From Artemisia argyi (taxonomy: Eukaryota; Streptophyta; Magnoliopsida; Asterales; Asteraceae): a stretch of DNA of 64,000 nucleotides. The position numbers and the translations under genes were made by a program. Shown one piece after another: positions 10,695-24,740 of this stretch (positions within the stretch are counted from its first letter, which is position 1; every line of letters starts with the position of its first letter). The DNA is taken from contig CM060709.1 of assembly GCA_030686995.1 (NCBI GenBank), positions 301,149,357 through 301,213,356 on the forward strand. Direction: 5' to 3'. A model generated the notes under the pieces. That model was not told where the DNA came from, did not search any database, and saw nothing but the letters and a program-made list of their open reading frames with translations.

Positions 10695-12350
10695 AACCCT
10701 AAATAAAGACATCAATCGCAACTGATACGGGAGTGTTTGGTTATCATTTTATATGGAATTACGGAGTATATATTATGGAGTTACGAGGCATGCAGAACCC
10801 GTGCTACGCACGGGCTTTTAATCTAATTGTTAATTGTGTATTAATTCTGTCTATTGGCTAGTGTATGTCGTCACGTTTGAAACTATCATTTTTTGGTGAT
10901 GATTTGATTTTGTTGGTTAATAAGTTCCTAAATGTGATGTTACCATAACTTTTATTAGCATGGCACGAAAATTGCTGGTGTCTTTATTTCGTCACTTTTA
11001 ATTGAGGTTGAGTCAAAAATTTAAAATGATATTTAGACTCGTGCGATTCATACGGGCTGTATCTAAATGTTTATAGCATAATGTTTGGCATTAATTTTCA
11101 TTATATATAACTTGGGCTGACTCGGGACCCGTGCGATACACACAGGTAAAGTTATCAGAAAACTTTCTTTATATATACACTGTACTTCCTTGTAGTATAA
11201 AATACAAATTACAGTACTCATCATTCTTATTAGGATGCATGTAGTTCGAAAAATGAGTTTACTAACTAACGTTTTTCATTATCCGGTGGCATATGTAAGA
11301 ATTTTCATCAAATGATGACAATTTATTCACTAAACTAAATCAGATCCATTGAGTAGCCCAATCTAATTCATGTGTTATTGCAGTTCAACCTAGTTAATGA
11401 CAAAACCCGATCCAATCAATAAACCCAATTCACAAAGTGATTTTTACATAATTTTATGCAATACTTATTTTAGAACCCAACTTATTATCTATCCTAAATA
11501 CACGGGTTGGATCAAATTGCATATAAATAATGAATAATGATGAGAACAAATATGTAACACTGGAAAACAAATTTAACGTTGTGTTTTATATTAAAATTAT
11601 TAACAATTTCAATAACATATGTTGTGTTTATAGACATACATTCACAATTTTCTTTTTCTCTACTAATATCCATATCCCTATCTCTTTGGTTAGACACTTT
11701 ACCACGATTACATCACCTCCTAATAGAATCCTTCATGTCATACAAATTCACCTTCACACTCAAAAACAAAATTAAAATAAACATTAGTTTATCATATATA
11801 AATATGAAACTAAAATAATTTAATAAATTAAAGCTTTAATTTATATGAATATAATAACAATATTATGCTAAACTAATAAAAGAAATAACTTATAAATATG
11901 ATCGACACAAAACAGTTAGTAGAAGGCACGTTATAGTTTTTTATTTATATGTAAAATAAAAAGGCTTCAAATTATCCTATGGTAACAAATAGTTTTAGTA
12001 AACTTTGAAGTAATAATAAATATAGTAAAATACTATATGTAAAAACATTCTAGTTGCAATATAACATAATTTTTTGGTGCAGGCAATATAACATAATGAG
12101 TAGGTGGTTGTCACCGGCATTATTAATGAATTGTCCATGCCAATTATACAACGTATCCGTCCGGTACTCCAGCTTGCTTTCTTTAGGTTTGCCTCTACAT
12201 GAAGATTTATTATATCCATAGTGCCAACGATTAGACCAACATAATAAATAATTTATAAAGAGATATTAAAAAATTAATCGTGAAATAAGCTACATCCATA
12301 TTACACAAACGCTAAACCAATTAAATTATCAGGCCACCATTTTTATTTCA
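10695..12350. other. Intergenic; degenerate CCGTGC...GCACGG motifs
   Basis: No gene seen. Short hairpin-like motifs of the type CCCGTGCTACGCACGGGC occur at about 10799 and, more decayed, near 11040 and 11125. Such palindromes are common near the ends of old plant transposons, but I could not delimit an element. Confidence 0.35.
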
Positions 12351-13320
12351 TAGCCCAGTCCGGATATACCTATTGGACTTGATAATCGTTTTATGTGATT
12401 CATTCCACTCGAAACCCTAAAACACACATACATTGTAATATCCGCCTGCCACTTATCTAAACTCTCCCACTCTCATCAAAAACAGATCCTATCACAAACG
12501 CCTATCACCTCCTTCATTTTCCATCAAAACACAGTCACATCTTCATTTCAACATTAATACTCATAACCGAATCATAAACCACAATCCCCGTTAATCTTGT
12601 TATACTCAGTTGGCTTGATAGAAGAGCAAGATCACGACCACTCGGACTTCATCTTCTAGATCCTTTGGAGGGTCACGGTAGGTTTGACATATGATTTTTC
12701 ATTTTGTTTTAGGTCATTGAATGGTTTTGAACGAAGCAAAGATAAGATTATAACAGTTATGTTATTAATCTTTCTTTTATTTTCGGATATAAATGAAGCA
12801 AAGCTTTGACATGGATCTTTGATGACTTGTTTCTTTCGTATGATTGACCTTTAAAAGGTTTGATATTTCCTTGAATAAAGTGAAAGAAATAAATTTGAGA
12901 TCGAGTTTGTTTGTCGTTGTTGTTGTTAGATATTGGTTTGTTCTTGATCCGTTCTTCCACCTTTCTTTTTAATTGACTTTGGATCGAGGATGACCAAGAA
13001 CAGTGGTTCGAGATTGATGCGAAAATAATGTGTGGTGAAGATAGTGATATCCGTCTATTTATATTCTTAAAAAAGCAATCGAACAGATTTACATTTAAAG
13101 ATTTATTTGAGCAAGCAAATGAAAAGATGGTACTGTATTTATTTGCTAATGGTTCATATTCAATAATAATGATGAAATCATGTATTTAATCTTTAGTAGT
13201 TAAGTTATATGTAACTGCTAACTCTTGTAGCTTAGGCAATATCTGCTCCATTAAGGAGCAACCATTGTAACAACAGACCTGAATACTAAAGGACTCAAGC
13301 ATTCATACGCAGGTAAGGTA
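12351..13320 (+). other. Possible non-coding transcription unit
   Basis: A TGGGC-type site (complement at 12353-12357) and a telo-box AAACCCTAA (12412-12420) stand before a leader-like C/A-rich stretch. It ends in a donor-like GGTCACG|GTAGGTTTG near 12677. A second exon-like segment lies between CTCTTGTAG and GTAAGG (about 13231-13312). No long open frame or recognisable product exists. Site-II plus telo-box promoters drive ribosomal-protein and snoRNA-host genes in plants, but I could not identify a snoRNA. Weak call. Confidence 0.2.
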
Positions 13321-14202
13321 TAGGACTGTTGATATGCATTGATATGCAGGAATTAAATCTCGATGCCAACTAAAGGTCTCCAACTTGTTTCTTACTCAAA
13401 AAGCTCAAACTTCATAATTACACATTTAATTTTTGGACTGAATCTTATAGTATTATAGATATGATTTTGGGAATTGATTTGAAATTATTGACTAGTAGTA
13501 ATGAGTACTCTTTAATTAAATTTCATACAAATAAAATAATGGTTTTGCTAACCTCTGACCACGGTCATGAGTTAATTTGTTTATTAAATGAATATTTTAA
13601 TTCATTGAAGTGATAATCAAGTCCAAATATAGTAATTTACAAGTTCATTTAATGTGTATTTAATGCATTTTTTGGTTAATTAAGAAAGTTTGTGTTCATT
13701 AAATACATCTTAACCTCTGCCCAATGGGCATTGGTTAGCAAAATCCATAAAATAATAATGACGAGCTGATTCCTCTGAGAAAAGCAAAAAGAAAATTATT
13801 CCGGTCCGACCTGATTAATCTGTTTTTACCAGTTCTGATGGTCCTCTCAAGTTCGTTTTCGAACGGCTTTTATTGGCTAGATGAACCTGTGGAGACTATG
13901 ATTCCCGGTTATTAAACTTTTTGAAGTATCAAAATTATCATAGTTATAAAACCTTTTCTTTCTAGCTATGCTTTTTTTTATTTTTGTCCAGCTAATCTAC
14001 GAGTTTAAATTTACTACCTTACAGGCTCCTATTCACTTTTCATGAGATGGCCCGGACACTTTAGAGTTATTTGCATCTGGTATCAATTAAACTTGAAACC
14101 TCTTACATTTTAATGATGAGAACTCAAGACTTTCGTCATATGTCACTCCTGGAGTGGTTTTATACAAAACCTTTTGACAAAGACTGTTATTGTAATCAAA
14201 CT
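13321..14202. other. Intergenic, no gene seen
   Basis: AT-rich, no supported feature. Confidence 0.5.
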
Positions 14203-14210
14203 GTTTCAAT

Positions 14211-14538
14211 TAGGGATGAGCACGGTACCGGTACCATACCGAACCCGTACCGAATTAGTGGTACCGAATTTTTCCCGAGCATAAATTAGTGGTACCGGTA
14301 CCGTACCGAACGGGATTCGGATACCGGTACCGGTACCGGGAAATCGGGTTTTTCCCGTTTTTTTCGGGAATTTCCCGATTTGGTACCGGTCCCGTACCGA
14401 ATTAGCGGTCCCGATTTTTTTTCCTCTTTATTTCGTAGTACCGGTACCGTACTGTATATCGGGAACGGTACCGTTTCGGTACGGTACCGGTACGGTTTCG
14501 GTTCGGTTCCGTGATTCGGTTCGAAATGCTCATCCCTA
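14211..14538. mobile_element. Non-autonomous hAT element filled with GGTACC repeats
   Basis: A 328-bp element with terminal inverted repeats TAGGGATGAGCA...TGCTCATCCCTA, close to the Ac/Ds-type hAT end (CAGGGATGAAA). It is flanked by a perfect 8-bp target duplication gtttcaat (14203-14210 and 14539-14546), the length hAT elements make. The interior is almost entirely permutations of GGTACCG, GGTACGG and CCCGTACCG and is strongly self-complementary. No transposase. Confidence 0.93.
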
Positions 14539-14546
14539 GTTTCAAT

Positions 14547-16014
14547 GCAACAATCATTGGTAGGTTCTGTTCAAAAAATCATTGGTAGGTACGATTTTTA
14601 CAAAATGAGGAATAGTTTTGCTGTTATTGTAATTGGCTTTATGCCAAGTCGTTTGTAAAATTATTATACAATGTCTTTGATTCTTTTGAAATTTTATTAT
14701 AGGTTCATTGGTACGTCAATTCAATGCTATCTCTTTCATAAAGTTTAACTTGTTTACAAGTACTTCTTTTGGATTCATCTCAAAAAAATCTCAAAACTTC
14801 TTATTAAGTGTTGAAAAAAAAAAAAAAAAAAATTATATATTCGATGTAACTACATTCTTTTATATTATATTTGTAAAATGTATTGAAAATATTAACAGTG
14901 AAAAACGAAGTTTTTTTTTGCCTCAAAGTTATTGTTTAGAGATAGAAAAACTCTTTTTCACCTTTACAGCTCAAACTGAAAGCGAACACTTAATACGTTT
15001 TATTTATTGAACAATGTCATATGGTTTGTCCCTGACCTTTGGACGCCAAAAGACTCCCTTAGGGTAATCTTGTTGTTCCCACAGAGTGGAGTTGATGATG
15101 TCGGTCCAAATAGTCTTAAAAATGTGATAATTACACCATCACTTATCTAAAAAAAATTATTGGTTGAAACATAGGGTAGATAATTTACTTTGGTATATGT
15201 AATTGGGGCGAAAGTACTAGAGAATTGAAATTGAAAATTGTTGGATACCTTTGGAGTAAAAAGGAGGATTTACTATCATAGTTTTCATTGGGGGTAATTG
15301 ACTCGCGCTTTGCTATAGGATGGCTGGTTTGTACTTCATTACGCAGATCTTTCTTCAACATGTCAAACCTGGTTTATTTTTCAAACTTCCGTGGATTAGT
15401 CAGTGAAAAAGTCAGAAACCATAGTTACCGAAAAAACAACTCAATCTATTTTTCTAGTTTAAAGCATATTGATACTTCCATCATTCAGAAGATAAACGAT
15501 AGTTAATTTGCATATTGAGATACCTATATATTTTTAAACACTTTAAAAAAATATATAATCGAAAATAATTTAATATATTTGGTTCATTTTCAATGCATTA
15601 CCGACATCATTCTAAAGATACCTTCATTTTTAAATAAATCGTTGCATCATTTGGGACCATGTATAAATTGCCATACAATTTTCAATGCACATACAAGAGC
15701 TAAACAAGAAAACATTATTACTTAATATTTAACTCTTACAAAAAAGTTTTAGCCAAAGACAAAAAGCCTCAATGAAAACAGTAAACATCATTACAATTAA
15801 AAGAAAAACTATATGATTGTTATCTCCCACACCTATAAGCAACAGCCACTATAACATGACTTAAATCACAGTAAAAATCATCTTCAAAAGAATATTCATA
15901 AAACACCTAGAGAGCGACTACTTCACTTACTATGAACTCATGTCTATAGTATTGGTTCCCAATCACAAAATTCGATGCGCTACAAAATTACACCATATTC
16001 ATATCGGCCATGCC
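14547..16014. other. Intergenic downstream of the coatomer gene
   Basis: No gene seen; contains an A run near 14815-14831. The last few hundred bases (about 15690-16014) probably include the 3' untranslated region of the coatomer gene. Confidence 0.4.
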
Positions 16015-18116
16015 TCACTCTTCATCGGCCTCATTGCCATTAACAAGTACTGCACCATCTGTAGAATCATTATCCATTGCAGCAACCTCTTCTTCTGGTT
16101 CTTCTGGTTCATTTTGAATCTCCTCTTGATCATCAACATATTCCTCGCCATTCTGTTCCACATCCTGACAAGGCCGATGAGAAGAATGTCAAAACAGAAA
16201 TGGTACATAATCAATTCCCTTCCTTAATAAAAACACAAATACATTTTTATGACGTCAAAGCATTTGAATATTAGATGTACGAAAAAATATTGAAATTTCA
16301 CAGTTGCATCTATTTTTGAGAAGAAATAACTAGAAATAAATGTACCTCGTGATCTAACTCTCCATTTTCGAGAGGTTCCTCAACATCCAATTTCATGTTT
16401 TTGAAAGTTTCCACCAGGTTGGTATGTGATCTATCAACGTAGTTCACATATTCAGCTGCTGGAGGATAAGTACCCCTAAAATGATAATCAGAGAAATGTT
16501 ATTTGTCAATAGGGGTCGAATTCACAGAGATTCTATCATAGAAAGGACGAGAAATTAAACCTTGTCTCTGCAGCCTTTGCTTCAACCTCAAGTGCAATTT
16601 GCCACTCCTCAAACATATTTGGGTACTCTTCAGGATCTGCTAAAGATTCTGCAGCTTTTTGGTTAACCTGCAGTTAAAACATGTCAACCCACTTGCCAAA
16701 AAGTGTCATAGTTTTGATATACAAATACTCTATATATGCTGATAATAATCAGTGCGAACCACAATGACAGATAACATAAAAACTCAATTGATACCAAAAA
16801 GAAGAGGAGACAATAACGTGTAAATGGTATGAGTTGAAGAATTAACCTTATTAAGGTCTTTTCTCCAAAGAGCGACAATTTCAGAAACCTTGCTGGGAAG
16901 ATAAGACCGTGCCATTAGAGCAGCTTCAGGTATCCGATTGCTGCAAGGTCAATGAGTTTCAGAAATTGCAAAATATGCAAAAGTCCAAATGCATGTTGGA
17001 TATGTTTATGAAATGTGATGACTAACCTGTCAACCAAAAGCTGCAGACAGTCTTCCAATTTGCCCAACATAAAGAGACAAGCAAATGCCACATTGTTCTT
17101 TCCATTTTCTTTTGCAAGAGATGCAAGTTTAGCTATCTCTTCAGCATCTCCTAAAGAAGAATACAGGAGCAACAAACCACTCAAATCGTTTGCGTGCTTC
17201 AAACAATCCTCTGCCATGTCCAACTGCAATGAGCCAAGCATAAAAATGATTATGTTTAAAGAAGGTAAGTATGGATGTAAACAGTGGCATGTGTCCAGCA
17301 TACAAGTACATGTATAATTTAAATCATTTTGATCTCTTGTTTTAAAGAGTTTGTATGCGCTTTACAGAAACAAAAAGAATAAAAGTCATCTTGAATAATA
17401 AAGATGATTCAATGTTAAATGTTTCGATCTCAAGCAAAGAACTTAAATGTGTTTGAAGACCTTAAAAGGAAGAATTAATGTTTAATCAAGTGAGGAAATA
17501 CCATTCCAGCAGACATGGCTAATTCACCCAACTGCTTCCATTTTGACTCACTCTCTGCTACTAAGGCAATATCCTGTATGCATGAAGAAAAAAAAGGTGT
17601 CACTATGATCACAAATGGATCAGAAAATACAATGATATCTTAATAATACAGGATAACAAGCCTTAAGTTTATACATTCATATATTTATGTTCCAGGTAAA
17701 GGGCAATTACCTTTGCAATATCAAGTTTACCAAGCTGAATCGCCAAGTCAAATCTATAGTCGGGATCTGTAGAAACTTCCAAGGCCTCTTCAACCATGCC
17801 ACGTGACTCCAGAAAACGAGCAACACTACCAAATAACCATATATCAAAATGAGATATACATATACTGAATGAAGACAAATAATTAAACAATCTGGATGAA
17901 GACAATGGCCAACCAAATAGATACAGTAAAACCTCTATAAATTAATACTCGATAAAATAATAACCTCGATAAAATTAATAATTTGTCCAGTCCCAACTTG
18001 GGACCAGTACAAATTTGGACCCCAATCGATAAAATAATAAGATAATAATTTTTTTGAAACCCTAGTTTATATATATTAGTCCCAACTAAACTATAAATTA
18101 ATAATTACTAAAAAAT

Positions 18117-18204
<88 letters not shown>

Positions 18205-21200
18205 TAGAGAGATACACTTCAAAATCCTAAGATTATTTAGTAAAAAATGAAATTTATTGTCGCTTGTTATTTTTTTGTTGAACTTCAAATCTATATTGAG
18301 TTTAACTCAAAATCTCCTTATTGCTGTAAAGTGTTGGTGTGTTCTCTTCTAGTATTGCAACAAAAAGTGTTAATTTTATTTTCATAAAGTGTGAATATAA
18401 ATTCATAAATTAATTGTAACTTCTTTTTTAAATTTATTTTTCTCTCTAAGGAGTATACATTGTAACTAGTATATTACGCTTGAAAATTTAAATGCCATAT
18501 ATAAAACTTCGTTAAATTAAAAAATTATTAATTTATCGATAAATAATATCTCGCTAAATTAATAAAATATCCCGGTCCCGACACCATTAATTTATAGAGG
18601 TTTTACTGTACGTGGACTGGCCAATGTACAACCACCAAAACATGAAATATATGAATTACACATGAGAAGATACTCGATCTCTACCTATTATGATGCTCCT
18701 TCGGAATTGAGGGTAGAAGGCCATTAGCTCGTTCAATGTCTCCACGCATCACAAGTGTTTTATACTCGATCAAGGTGAGAAGCAGAGTGTATCCAATGAC
18801 ACTAAATTGTAAATATCCAAACAATAAAAAATTAGCAGCCATGTTTAAGCCAGTCTGTTATCCAAAGATAAACAACCTACTCACTTGAATTCTTTGTCAA
18901 TGAGATAAACTCTGCTCTGATTAGCCATATATCCTAGAAGGTACATTGGTCGATCCAAGTGAAACATTGTAGTTACCTGAAAAAGACGTCATATCAAATA
19001 CTGATCCAGAACCATGAAAGTATATGATTTCATGACAATTACTATCAACAAACTCTACCTCGCCACCAACACAGTAGTTAAGTCTCCATGAAGAATTAGT
19101 GTATATAAAACAGTCCCCAACCCATAATCCGGTTCTAACTCTTTCGCTAATTTCATAAAGAAGTTCAAAGGAATCATCAACACCTTGGTCATCTACAGGT
19201 CTACCGCTATCCAGATGTGCTGACACTACATCACGCTGCAACATGACAACATCTATTATAATAACCACACTTCCGCATATAAATATATAAAGAGGAGATA
19301 ACCATCAAAAGGTGCACAGGTTGTAGAATCAAGGAAAGCTTATGTAGATAAGGATCTTACATTGTACTTTAGCACGTAGAATGATGAGTCACTGGAAATT
19401 GCCACTAAATCACCACTCTCCGCCCAGTATAGGTTCTAGAAATGAAGAAAGAAAAATGAATATAAAACAAGTAAATTGTTGTTTAAGGAACTTATGTTGA
19501 AATGGCAAGAAACAAGATGATGCAGTGACATATAAGCAAAAAGAAGATAAGAGTGGTGATATATTACTTTGACATTAACATCAATCCGTTGAATCAATCT
19601 GCACTCAGCCCAATCATAAAAACATATAAAATCGTTTGAGCACATCCCTAACAACGATCCACCAAATATACGCTCAACTGAAAACGTTGGTCGGATACTC
19701 TTCTTTTCCTGATTAAAAACAAAGACCATCCAGGCAAAAGTGGCAGTTTAGAGTAGCAAATGGTTGTTGTACTCTGTTACAAAATATCATATATAGTGAC
19801 ACAACATGCTTTATCACAATCCAAAACCAAGACAGAATACATAAGAAGAAAGAGGGACATATTGTTTGTTGACTGAACTATTAGGCGTTAGAAGTGTACA
19901 AACCTGGAATGATTTACTAAATATCTTGACCTTGGATGTGCTCTCCCTTACAGCATATTCACCATCAGTGGACCAAACAAACTCCAATGCAGAGCCAAAT
20001 GATCTATTTCTCCATGCTAAAGCTGTATATATGATGTATTCACCATCACCACAGACAACGACAAACCTCCCATTTGGGTTGTGCTTCAAGCTCTGAGCAA
20101 AAGTAGAAAACAACAATGACAGGATTAGCATTGTAACGAACTAAAAATACTACCACCATAACTTAGATTAAATGCATCATTCTAATTTTAATTAGTTCTT
20201 GTACAACCACAAATAGGCGCTTCAGTGTGATGTATCCATGGTAGCTCAATCACGACCATGACCATCATAACCTACTTTTTACTTAATGTATCAGATTCTT
20301 TAGTTTAGAGTTTCAAACTTTAGAGGAAGCTATATGACAGAACAAAAACAACTTACTTGTGGGTACATATCACATGTTCCCAACTCTTTGACTGCTAAAG
20401 GTAACCTTTCTCCATCAGAAACCTGTGAAGCAACAGAAAAAAAAAAAGTCACCTCAAAAGAAGAGACAGAAAAGACACATTGTTATAATTTTTTTGTAGG
20501 AGAACCAGATGCAAACCTCATGATCAGCTCCCACACTCTTGATGTTAACAGTCTGAATCTCATTATGCTTAGACCATATAATTTTTCCACTATTATCCAT
20601 ACTAACTACAGGCTCCTCTCGACCAATTTTCACCATTATGCTCCCTTCATCATATCCAATAACCACCCTGTTCAGTAGATCATGAAGTAGCAACTGAGTT
20701 GGGTCTGATAAACAAAGAAGTATGGCGGTACATATACTCTAATGGTAGATTATAGATAGCATCAATAATGATATCTCAAACTTTTTCAATCATAACTCTA
20801 CCAAGTAAAAATGTATGCCATGAACAAAACATGTTCAAATGTAAGATAAATAAAACCATGAAACATCTTGAGCAAGAGAACGGCAGAACCTGAATGTTTT
20901 TAATGCAATAGCACAAGTGGTAAAATAAGCACTATCTGTAGTTACAGCTTAAAAAACAACTTACCGACGCGAGCCTTTTATGTATCCAACAGCCCAGGCC
21001 CTTTCAAGTCCATAATTCAAAGTGTTTTCTAATCTGCACCAGAAAATGAGAATAACTGAGGCACCCTGAAACTGCCAACAAAATTAACTCAACTCGACAG
21101 AAATAATTTCATGTTATGATTACTGTTGTAACGTATATGTTTAGTCACATTTTCTATATTTTGGACTTTGGCGTAGTTGTATAATTAAAACTAATTCATA

Positions 21201-24200
21201 ATTAGCAAATAATAATATAAGCACTATCTGTAGCTACATACAGCCTGAAACGCTTTATTCTAATGATTAACTTATACAAGGATTTGAAAATCGCATATAA
21301 AGACCTACCTATAAGTGGTTGAGTGCCATATCCGTACTGTACCGTCCTCAGAACCAGTTATAATTATTGGGAGCTCAGGATGAAAGCATACAGCGGAAAC
21401 ATTGTGTGTGTGACCTTCTAAAGTCTGGACACAAGTTTTTGTTTGATAATCCCACACCTGTTTCAAATATTTATTTAAATACATACAGATTGAAGATATT
21501 TATACAGCTAATAACAGAGAAAACACATTTCTTATAGCACAAACCTTAGCAGTGTGATCATCTGATCCAGTAATTAGATAAGGCTTATCACCACCCGTGA
21601 AATAATCAACACAATTTACTCCCTTGAGATGGGCATCCAGGGTGAAATTGGGATCAGGTGACCCAAGATTCCAGATCTGGAATAGGAAGACAAGAGGACC
21701 ATAAGCTTCCCTAAGAACATGTTAGGCTAAAGATACCATAATCGTTCTCAAAAATTACCTTTATGGTCCGATCAAGCGATGCACTAGCAAAAGTATTGGT
21801 GTCCTTAGGGTTGATTGTAACTTGCATCACATAGTGGGAATGACCTTCAAAAATTTGAGTACAGAACCAGCTCTTCTCCCAATCCCAAAGCTTTATAAGC
21901 ATGTCATCAGATGATGATAATACATATGGGAGGGTGGGGTGGACAGCCACGCACCGAATATAATCTGTATGTGCCTCAAACACTTTGACTTTGTCCATTG
22001 TATTGTAGTTGTATACCCGAATAAACATGTCATCTGCACCAGCAACAACCCACTGCTTGCGTGCTATGAACTTCGCTGATCTGACTGCAAATAAATTAAG
22101 CAAGCATCCATTATCAGATCCAAGTTCCCATCCGGGTAAAACCATGCATAGAAATACGTATTTATATAACAGAGATACCAATTACGAACCTGGTAACTCG
22201 GTAACTTCAAAGGATTTAGCCATAGCCTACAATAACAAGCAACCAAAATCAGGCTTTTAATCAGACAATTGCAATATTTTTCCAATATGACAATTAAAGT
22301 AAAATGGCCAAATGACATATGAAAGGTCCGATTAAAACATGCATATCCAATATACCTTTTACCGGTCTCTATGGTTTCCTTAGTTTTACAGAGCAAATTT
22401 GACCATGATACTTAAAAATGTTATAATTACTTTCAAAGTTGATGATTAAACTATGCTTCTCAGGAGTTTGTGGATGTTGATGTTGGGATGACCCAATAGA
22501 AAACAAGTTTACCTCATATTAATAAGATTTATTATTTCCTACATGGTGTAACTTTACTACATAAGTTTTCACCCATCCTCTTTCAGAATTCATACTGCAT
22601 ATTTCACTTTAACAGATTCTTTGGTGAAATTAGCTCAAGCGTATGAAAAGGAACACTCGCAAAAACTCAAAATGCACTCCTTTGTCTCATGTTACCTTAA
22701 CTAAAATCCAATTTTGTATAATTTTCTTCATTGTGAGCCAAGCAATCACAAGTAAATGAAGTCGGACCACTCACATAAATTCTATGATAAACGGGGAGCA
22801 GTAAACACTGATTGTCTGCTCCCAAAAGTTTCGTTAGCTAGACTTCACTATAAATCATTGATAGCTATTTTTGCAGTTTAACAATTTCGGGCATCTCTCC
22901 TAATATATTCTTTGATAGGCTTAAGCATAGATCTAAACCTTAAGCTTCTGTTCATGGGGAAAAAAACTACTTATATCTATGTTACAAATAAAAAGATTTG
23001 GTCCCTAACTATGTGTTCCTCGACTGTAATTAATGTGCTCCTACACTACACAAACAGACAGCATACAAAATACACAAGGACATGTTTGCAGTTTGCTTGA
23101 AGGGTGCATACTTAACTTCTTAAAAATACATCACAACTCTGCATTTGCATTTTACTTAAATTCGGCTCCTACTTTTTATCAATTAAAATGGTTTCATACC
23201 TGCGCCTGGTAATCCCATATGCAGACTGTCCCCGAATACAAACTCGTTAAAATCCTGTGAAGTGACAAAAGTGCCAATATCAAGCAACGCCAGCCAGTTT
23301 CATAATAAAAAATACACCAACCACCGACTACCCAACATACAAGTAAACAACTAAACAAAACATGTATCACTACCATGGTTCCGTCGGATGCAAGTCCACT
23401 GACTTTACTCTTTCTGATCGTTGAGCAAGCTTCCTCTGCCAAAAATTAAAAACAAAAAACACACCTCATCATCAAGTAAATGTAGAGCTGTAAACCAACA
23501 TAAATGCGGCTTTTTTGTATTCGTCCATTAAATAAAAGTATCTTGTTTATGTTTGTTTATTATTACACTAGGCGAATGTAATATTCATTTTCATTTACAT
23601 TTGTTTGTTTTCGTATGTCTAAAACTATGTTTGGCAATGAGCTTTTGGGAACGACGGAGCGTCTAGAAATAATTATTTTAATTCTTGTTTGGCAATGGGC
23701 GTTTAGCTTTTGGATATTTTTTAGACGCTCCTATTTAAAGAATAAGCGTTTAGCTTTTACGTCATTTAGACATTATAATTACAGCTACAGAATATTATGA
23801 GACACTTTAATTAAACAAATTGTTACTTTTACTGCGCAAGCACCGCTACCAGCTACTCTAGTTTTGGCATACATATAACTACATTATTAGATCATTAACT
23901 ATTACATATAATCTTCAAATGAAGTAACAACTATAAACTATACAACATACACAAATAAACTTCAATAAACAGTTTGCTAAACCGTTCGATTCAGTTACAA
24001 ACTTACATCAATAACTAATACATTAAATATCATATATTGTCTCCAAACATGAATCAGCAACTATAAATTATACAGCATACACAAATAAACTTAAATAAAC
24101 GGTTCGTTAAACAGTTCGGGGTAAACGTTCGGTTCATTTACATCCCTAGCTAAACATATTACAACCATAATCAGCGAACGGAGCTCATTTGCATTCTTCT

Positions 24201-24740
24201 GTGAACAAAATGATCTCGTTCGTGTTCCTTTACGTTAGTTCAAAAAGACACTAAACAAATATAACTTCTTTTTTTTCATTTACGTTTATCCGTTTCCGTA
24301 TGCTTAACTATAACTACTTTATTAAATCATACAGCATATGCAAATAAACTTAAATAGACGGTTCGGCAAACCGTCCAGTTCAGTTACATCCCTAACCAAT
24401 CCTCATCTTCATTTACATTTGTTCGTTTTCGAATCTCTAAGTATAACAACTTTCTCAAAAAATATAAACTATACAGCATACACAAATAAACTTTACGAAA
24501 CCGACTCGCTAAACTAAACATATCACAAAAGTAACAATCATAACAAATTAAAAATAACTAAATAAAAATGTACCTTGATATCAAGTCTGAGAGGCTGTAA
24601 CAAACAAAAACAAAAAGAAATCAGTAAGCAATCAGATCGAAGAAATAGTAATGTGATTAAATTCGAATTTATTAACAGATTCAAATCCGGATCTAAATTA
24701 TGATAATCAAAATGTGAGAATGAATAAAGTGGTGTACCAT
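16015..24740 (-). CDS. COPB2: Coatomer subunit beta-prime (beta'-COP)
   Basis: Complete 24-exon gene, 908 codons plus stop. It is a subunit of the COPI vesicle coat (B-subcomplex) that binds cargo di-lysine signals for Golgi-to-ER transport. Coding exons in order: 24740-24738, 24594-24574, 23435-23374, 23254-23200, 22226-22190, 22084-21759, 21676-21545, 21457-21309, 21033-20965, 20667-20517, 20422-20357, 20092-19904, 19708-19568, 19435-19361, 19235-19059, 18976-18885, 18801-18685, 17825-17711, 17573-17502, 17223-17027, 16940-16847, 16667-16561, 16475-16346, 16164-16015. All junctions are GT-AG and every phase closes. Residues about 8-300 and 300-590 form two WD40 propellers ([26 protein letters not shown]). 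About 590-830 is the alpha-solenoid ([26 protein letters not shown]). The tail (860-908) is E-rich. The first coding exon carries only the ATG and the second is a 21-nt microexon. Length is close to other plant beta'-COP proteins. Confidence 0.97.
17924..18608. mobile_element. Emigrant-like (pogo/Tc1-mariner type) MITE in a coatomer intron
   Basis: A 685-bp element with near-perfect terminal inverted repeats beginning CAGTAAAACCTCTATAAATT and ending in the complement (...AGAGGTTTTACTG), flanked by TA on both sides (17922-17923, 18609-18610). Ends and TA target match what I recall of the Emigrant/Lemi1 group of pogo-like plant MITEs. It sits in the 859-bp intron between coatomer exons 17 and 18, well away from the splice sites, and carries an AT/GT microsatellite. 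No transposase ORF. Confidence 0.88.
18119..18204. repeat. (AT)n(GT)n compound microsatellite
   Basis: About 30 AT followed by 13 GT dinucleotides inside the Emigrant-like element. Likely polymorphic in length. Confidence 0.97.
23931..24530. repeat. Diverged repeats in the second coatomer intron
   Basis: Four diverged copies of a segment like tacagcatacacaaataaac followed by ttaaataaacggttcg occur near 23940, 24067, 24331 and 24473. The 1138-bp intron 23436-24573 that holds them also has runs of gttcg/cgaac typical of decayed plant repeats. No element ends found. Confidence 0.65.

Noticed and set aside
12780..12870. C-box-like tgatga sequence suggesting a snoRNA
   Set aside because: No matching D-box at proper spacing and no terminal stem were found.
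18091..18288. Frame encoding IY repeats
   Set aside because: Translation of the AT microsatellite.
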